A DNA stretch of 64,000 nt from Polyangiaceae bacterium (lineage in GTDB: Bacteria > Myxococcota_A > Polyangia > Polyangiales > Polyangiaceae): assembly GCA_041389725.1 (NCBI GenBank), contig JAWKRG010000010.1:321764-385763 (forward strand). Reading direction: 5' to 3'. Under the pieces are notes generated by a model, which worked only from the letters and a program-made list of their open reading frames with translations, was not told the DNA's origin and searched no databases. The position numbers and the translations under genes were made by a program. Positions 61,112-64,000 of the stretch are shown piece after piece (the first letter of the stretch is position 1; every line of letters begins with the position of its first letter).

Positions 61112-63822
61112 CAGTCGTCGTCGCCTTCGGGGGCGTCCGGCTCTTGCGCTTCGGACGCTTCGGCGTCGTCGCTAGGCGTGCCCGCGTCGTCGGCGGGGCG
61201 CTCCGTGGTGTCCGCAGCCATGTCTGTGGCGCCCGCATCCGCTTCAGTCACAGCCTCTCCCTCCGCGGGCATCATGGATTCGCTCCCTTCGCTATCGTCG
61301 CGTTCGCCGACGGGCTCGAGGGCGACCACGCGCTCGTCTTCGCCTACGGTCATGACCTTCACGCCTTGAGCGTTGCGGCCCGTCGAGCGGATCTCCATCA
61401 CCGGACAGCGAATGGTCTGGCCGCGGTCGGTGATGAGCATCACCTCGTCTACGTCTTTCACCAGGGCAATGCCGACGACGGGACCATTGCGTTCAGTGGT
61501 CGCGATGAGAATCACACCCTTGCCGCCGCGGTTTTGTGAGCGGAACTCCTCGAGGGGCGTGCGCTTTCCATAGCCGCGCTCGCAGATGGCCAGGACCTGG
61601 CTCCGCTCTGGATCTGTGGCGACGAAGCCCACGACCTCGTCATCGCCCTCGAGTTGGACGCCCTTGACCCCGGCAGCGCTGCGGCCCATCGCGCGCACTT
61701 GATCCTCCGGGAAGCGGATGCTCTTGCCGCTCTTGGTCGCGATGACGAACTCACGCGTGCCGTCGGTGACGACCGCCGAGAGCAACTGGTCGTCGTCGGC
61801 GATGCGGACCCCGATGATGCCCTTCTCGCGGTAGTTTTGATAGTCGACGATGGCCGTCTTCTTGATCTGACCGCGGGTCGTCAGGGTGGTCACGTACACG
61901 CCCTCGTCGAATCCCGGGACCGGTGTGATCGCGCGCACTCGTTCGCCCTCCTCGACGCCCAGGAAGTTGACGATAGCGCGACCCTTGGCCACGCGGGCGG
62001 CGACGGGGATCTCGTATACCTTCTTGACGTACACCTTCCCGCGATCACTGAAGAAGAAGACGAAGCTGTGCGTACTGGCGACGAACAGCATGTTGACGAA
62101 GTCGTCGTCTCTCGCCTCGAGCCCGCGGTTTCCCTTGCCTCCGCGCTTCTGCGCGCGATACTCGGAGAGAGCGGTACGCTTGATGTAGCCATGGTGGGAG
62201 ATGGTCACCACCATGTCCTCTTCCTGGATCAGATCCTCGATCTGGATCTCCGCCTCGTCGTCGACGATCTCCGTCTTGCGCGGATTGGCGTGCTTCTCCT
62301 TGACCTCTTCCAGCTCTCTGACGATCACGTTCATCAGCAGCTGTTCGTCCCCCAGGATGGCGCGTAGGCGCGCAATTTCGTCACACAGTTTGCCGTACTC
62401 GTCGGCGAGCTTCTCGTATTCCAGGCCCGTCAATCGCGCCAGACGCATCTCCAGAATGGCCTTCGCTTGGCGCTCCGAGAGCCGGTAGTCCTTGCGGGCA
62501 GCAGCGGCCTGAATCTCCGCCTCGGGCCGCCCCGCGCGGCGCACGAAGGCTTCGAGCCCGGCTAGCGGCAGGGCCATCAACCGGCCGCGCGCCTCATCGG
62601 GATCCCGGGACTCGCGGATCGTCTTGATCACCAAGTCCACCTCGGTGACCGCCATGCCCAGGCCTTCGACGATCTCTCGCTGGGCTTCTGCCTGGGTCAG
62701 CTCGTAGCGCGTGCGCCGGCTGACGACCTCACGCCGATGCTCGATGAACAGAACCAAGGTCTCCTTGACATCGAGGACCGCGGGCCGCCCGTTGACGATC
62801 GCGAGGTTGATGATGCCGAAAGAAGTCTGCATGTCCGTCATGCGGTAGAGCTGATTGAGGACGACTTCGGGGAACACGTCCTTCTTCAGCTCGATCACCA
62901 GGCGCATGCCGTCACGATCACTCTCGTCGCGTGCTTCGCGAATCCCCTCGATGCGCTTGTCGCGCATGAGCTCGCCGATCTTGGCGTGGAGTCGCGCCTT
63001 GTTGACCTGGTAGGGGATTTCCGTCACCACGATTTGCTCGCGGTCCTGGCTGCCCGAGACCTTCTCCACCTCCGTTCGCGCCCGCATCACCACCGAGCCG
63101 CGGCCCGTCTTGTAGGCTTGGTAGATGCCGGCGCGACCGTAGATGTAGCCGCCGGTCGGAAAGTCCGGTCCCGGCACGATGGAGAGCAATTCCTCGATGG
63201 TGGTCTCGGGCGCGCGGATCAGGGCAATGGTGGCGTCCACGATTTCGCCCAGGTTGTGGGGCGGAATGTTGGTGGCCATGCCCACGGCAATGCCGCCGGA
63301 TCCATTGACCAATAGGTTCGGAAAGCGTGCCGGGAGCACTCGCGGCTCGGAGCCCGACTCGTCGAAAGTGGGAACGAAGTCGACGGTGTCCTTCTCGATG
63401 TCGGACAGCAACTCCATGGCGATCTTCGCCATGCGGCTTTCGGTGTAGCGGTAGGCCGCTGGGGGATCACCATCCACGGAACCGAAGTTTCCCTGGCCGT
63501 CGACCAGCACGTGGCGCATGGAGAAGTCCTGCGCCATGCGAACCAGAGCGTCGTAGACTGCGGCGTCTCCGTGGGGATGGTACTTGCCGATCACTTCGCC
63601 GACGACGAGCGCGCATTTGCGATAGCCGGAGCTAGGCGTGAGATTCAAGTCGCGCATCGCGTACAGGATGCGTCGGTGCACCGGCTTGAGCCCGTCCCGG
63701 ACGTCCGGGATGGCACGGCCGATGATCACGCTCATCGCGTAGTCGAGATAGGACGTTCGCATCTCGTCCTGAATGCTGATCGGCACCTCGGACGAGGGCG
63801 TGGAAGGGGGGGGTTGCTGCAT
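61111..63822 (-). CDS. gyrA: DNA gyrase subunit A
   Basis: A 903-residue type II topoisomerase subunit. The breakage-reunion domain has SYLDYAMSVIIGRAIPDVRD, KYHPHGDAAVYDALVRMAQD and the catalytic Tyr126 in AAYRYTESRM. The C-terminal beta-pinwheel contains the GyrA box QKRGGKG and further repeats ending at about residue 845, followed by an acidic, Ala/Asp/Glu-rich tail of about 55 residues. The position equivalent to E. coli Ser83 is Ala87, while Asp91 corresponds to Asp87. The GyrA box and GQGNFGSVDGDPPAA identify gyrase rather than ParC. The likely start is the ATG at 63822. Confidence 0.95.
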   Translation of the reverse strand: MQQPPPSTPSSEVPISIQDEMRTSYLDYAMSVIIGRAIPDVRDGLKPVHRRILYAMRDLNLTPSSGYRKCALVVGEVIGKYHPHGDAAVYDALVRMAQDFSMRHVLVDGQGNFGSVDGDPPAAYRYTESRMAKIAMELLSDIEKDTVDFVPTFDESGSEPRVLPARFPNLLVNGSGGIAVGMATNIPPHNLGEIVDATIALIRAPETTIEELLSIVPGPDFPTGGYIYGRAGIYQAYKTGRGSVVMRARTEVEKVSGSQDREQIVVTEIPYQVNKARLHAKIGELMRDKRIEGIREARDESDRDGMRLVIELKKDVFPEVVLNQLYRMTDMQTSFGIINLAIVNGRPAVLDVKETLVLFIEHRREVVSRRTRYELTQAEAQREIVEGLGMAVTEVDLVIKTIRESRDPDEARGRLMALPLAGLEAFVRRAGRPEAEIQAAAARKDYRLSERQAKAILEMRLARLTGLEYEKLADEYGKLCDEIARLRAILGDEQLLMNVIVRELEEVKEKHANPRKTEIVDDEAEIQIEDLIQEEDMVVTISHHGYIKRTALSEYRAQKRGGKGNRGLEARDDDFVNMLFVASTHSFVFFFSDRGKVYVKKVYEIPVAARVAKGRAIVNFLGVEEGERVRAITPVPGFDEGVYVTTLTTRGQIKKTAIVDYQNYREKGIIGVRIADDDQLLSAVVTDGTREFVIATKSGKSIRFPEDQVRAMGRSAAGVKGVQLEGDDEVVGFVATDPERSQVLAICERGYGKRTPLEEFRSQNRGGKGVILIATTERNGPVVGIALVKDVDEVMLITDRGQTIRCPVMEIRSTGRNAQGVKVMTVGEDERVVALEPVGERDDSEGSESMMPAEGEAVTEADAGATDMAADTTERPADDAGTPSDDAEASEAQEPDAPEGDDD

Positions 63823-64000
63823 GATGTGAGGCTTCCGTGGACCCCGCGGCCGCCACGGCTGCGCAGGGCGAAGAGCCCCTTTTTGCTACCGCAAACCCGG
63901 CGCTGCAGCAAGTCGCGCCCGGCCGATATTTCGCTTTTATTTCGAGTATTTGCGCGCCAAGCCTAGAGCTGGCGCGAGAGCTGAAACGCAAGCGCCAAGC

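Noticed and set aside
63823..64000. AT-richer stretch upstream of gyrA as a specific promoter
   Set aside because: A promoter is expected here, but no -35/-10 pair on the minus strand was convincing enough to call.

Overview
The window is high-GC, densely coded chromosomal DNA and almost certainly comes from a deltaproteobacterium of the myxobacterial (Polyangiales-like) type. Reasons: many lipoproteins with a lipobox followed by a long Gly/Ser/Ala linker, a eukaryote-like Ser/Thr kinase fused to a sensor, a roadblock/LC7 protein, SBBP and BNR propeller proteins, an ECF sigma factor coupled to a membrane protein, and very large multidomain proteins. I recognised no insertion sequence, prophage, CRISPR array, tRNA or rRNA.

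Layout. 1-1.7 kb: end of a secreted repeat protein and an ankyrin protein. 2-4.3 kb: beta-ureidopropionase and a uracil/xanthine-type permease. 4.4-11.5 kb: a 2360-residue protein that joins a site-2-protease-like membrane domain, an enolase whose barrel precedes its N-terminal domain (a circular permutation), an HD domain and the ATP-grasp and phosphohistidine parts of pyruvate phosphate dikinase. 12.7-19.2 kb: methylmalonate-semialdehyde dehydrogenase, a MarR/protoglobin/thioredoxin cluster and a class III aminotransferase. 19-28.8 kb: lipoproteins and a pseudokinase-kinase-periplasmic sensor protein. 29-36.5 kb: dihydropyrimidinase, the NAD-dependent dihydropyrimidine dehydrogenase pair PreA/PreT, and small envelope genes. 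36.6-43.5 kb: propeller lipoproteins and a three-gene ECF sigma operon. 43.5-47 kb: MgtE and a GyrB/ParE-type topoisomerase subunit. 48-53.4 kb: methylmalonyl-CoA mutase, its MeaB GTPase, an epimerase-like protein, a BtpA-like protein, and a divergent peroxiredoxin-like gene interrupted by an in-frame TGA that is probably selenocysteine. 54-56 kb: an aconitase homologue without its catalytic residues. 56.3-63.8 kb: roadblock protein, aroQ-accB-accC, a second MeaB-like GTPase, endonuclease III and gyrA.

How it fits together. Permease, PreTA, dihydropyrimidinase, beta-ureidopropionase, aminotransferase and semialdehyde dehydrogenase form a complete reductive pyrimidine route. From thymine this gives propionyl-CoA, and the epimerase and mutase would then lead to succinyl-CoA. 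No propionyl-CoA carboxylase beta subunit was seen. The genes are scattered over about 50 kb in both orientations among unrelated envelope genes. The three most unusual items are the permuted-enolase/PPDK mega-protein, the likely selenoprotein with a SECIS-like hairpin, and the aconitase-fold pseudoenzyme.
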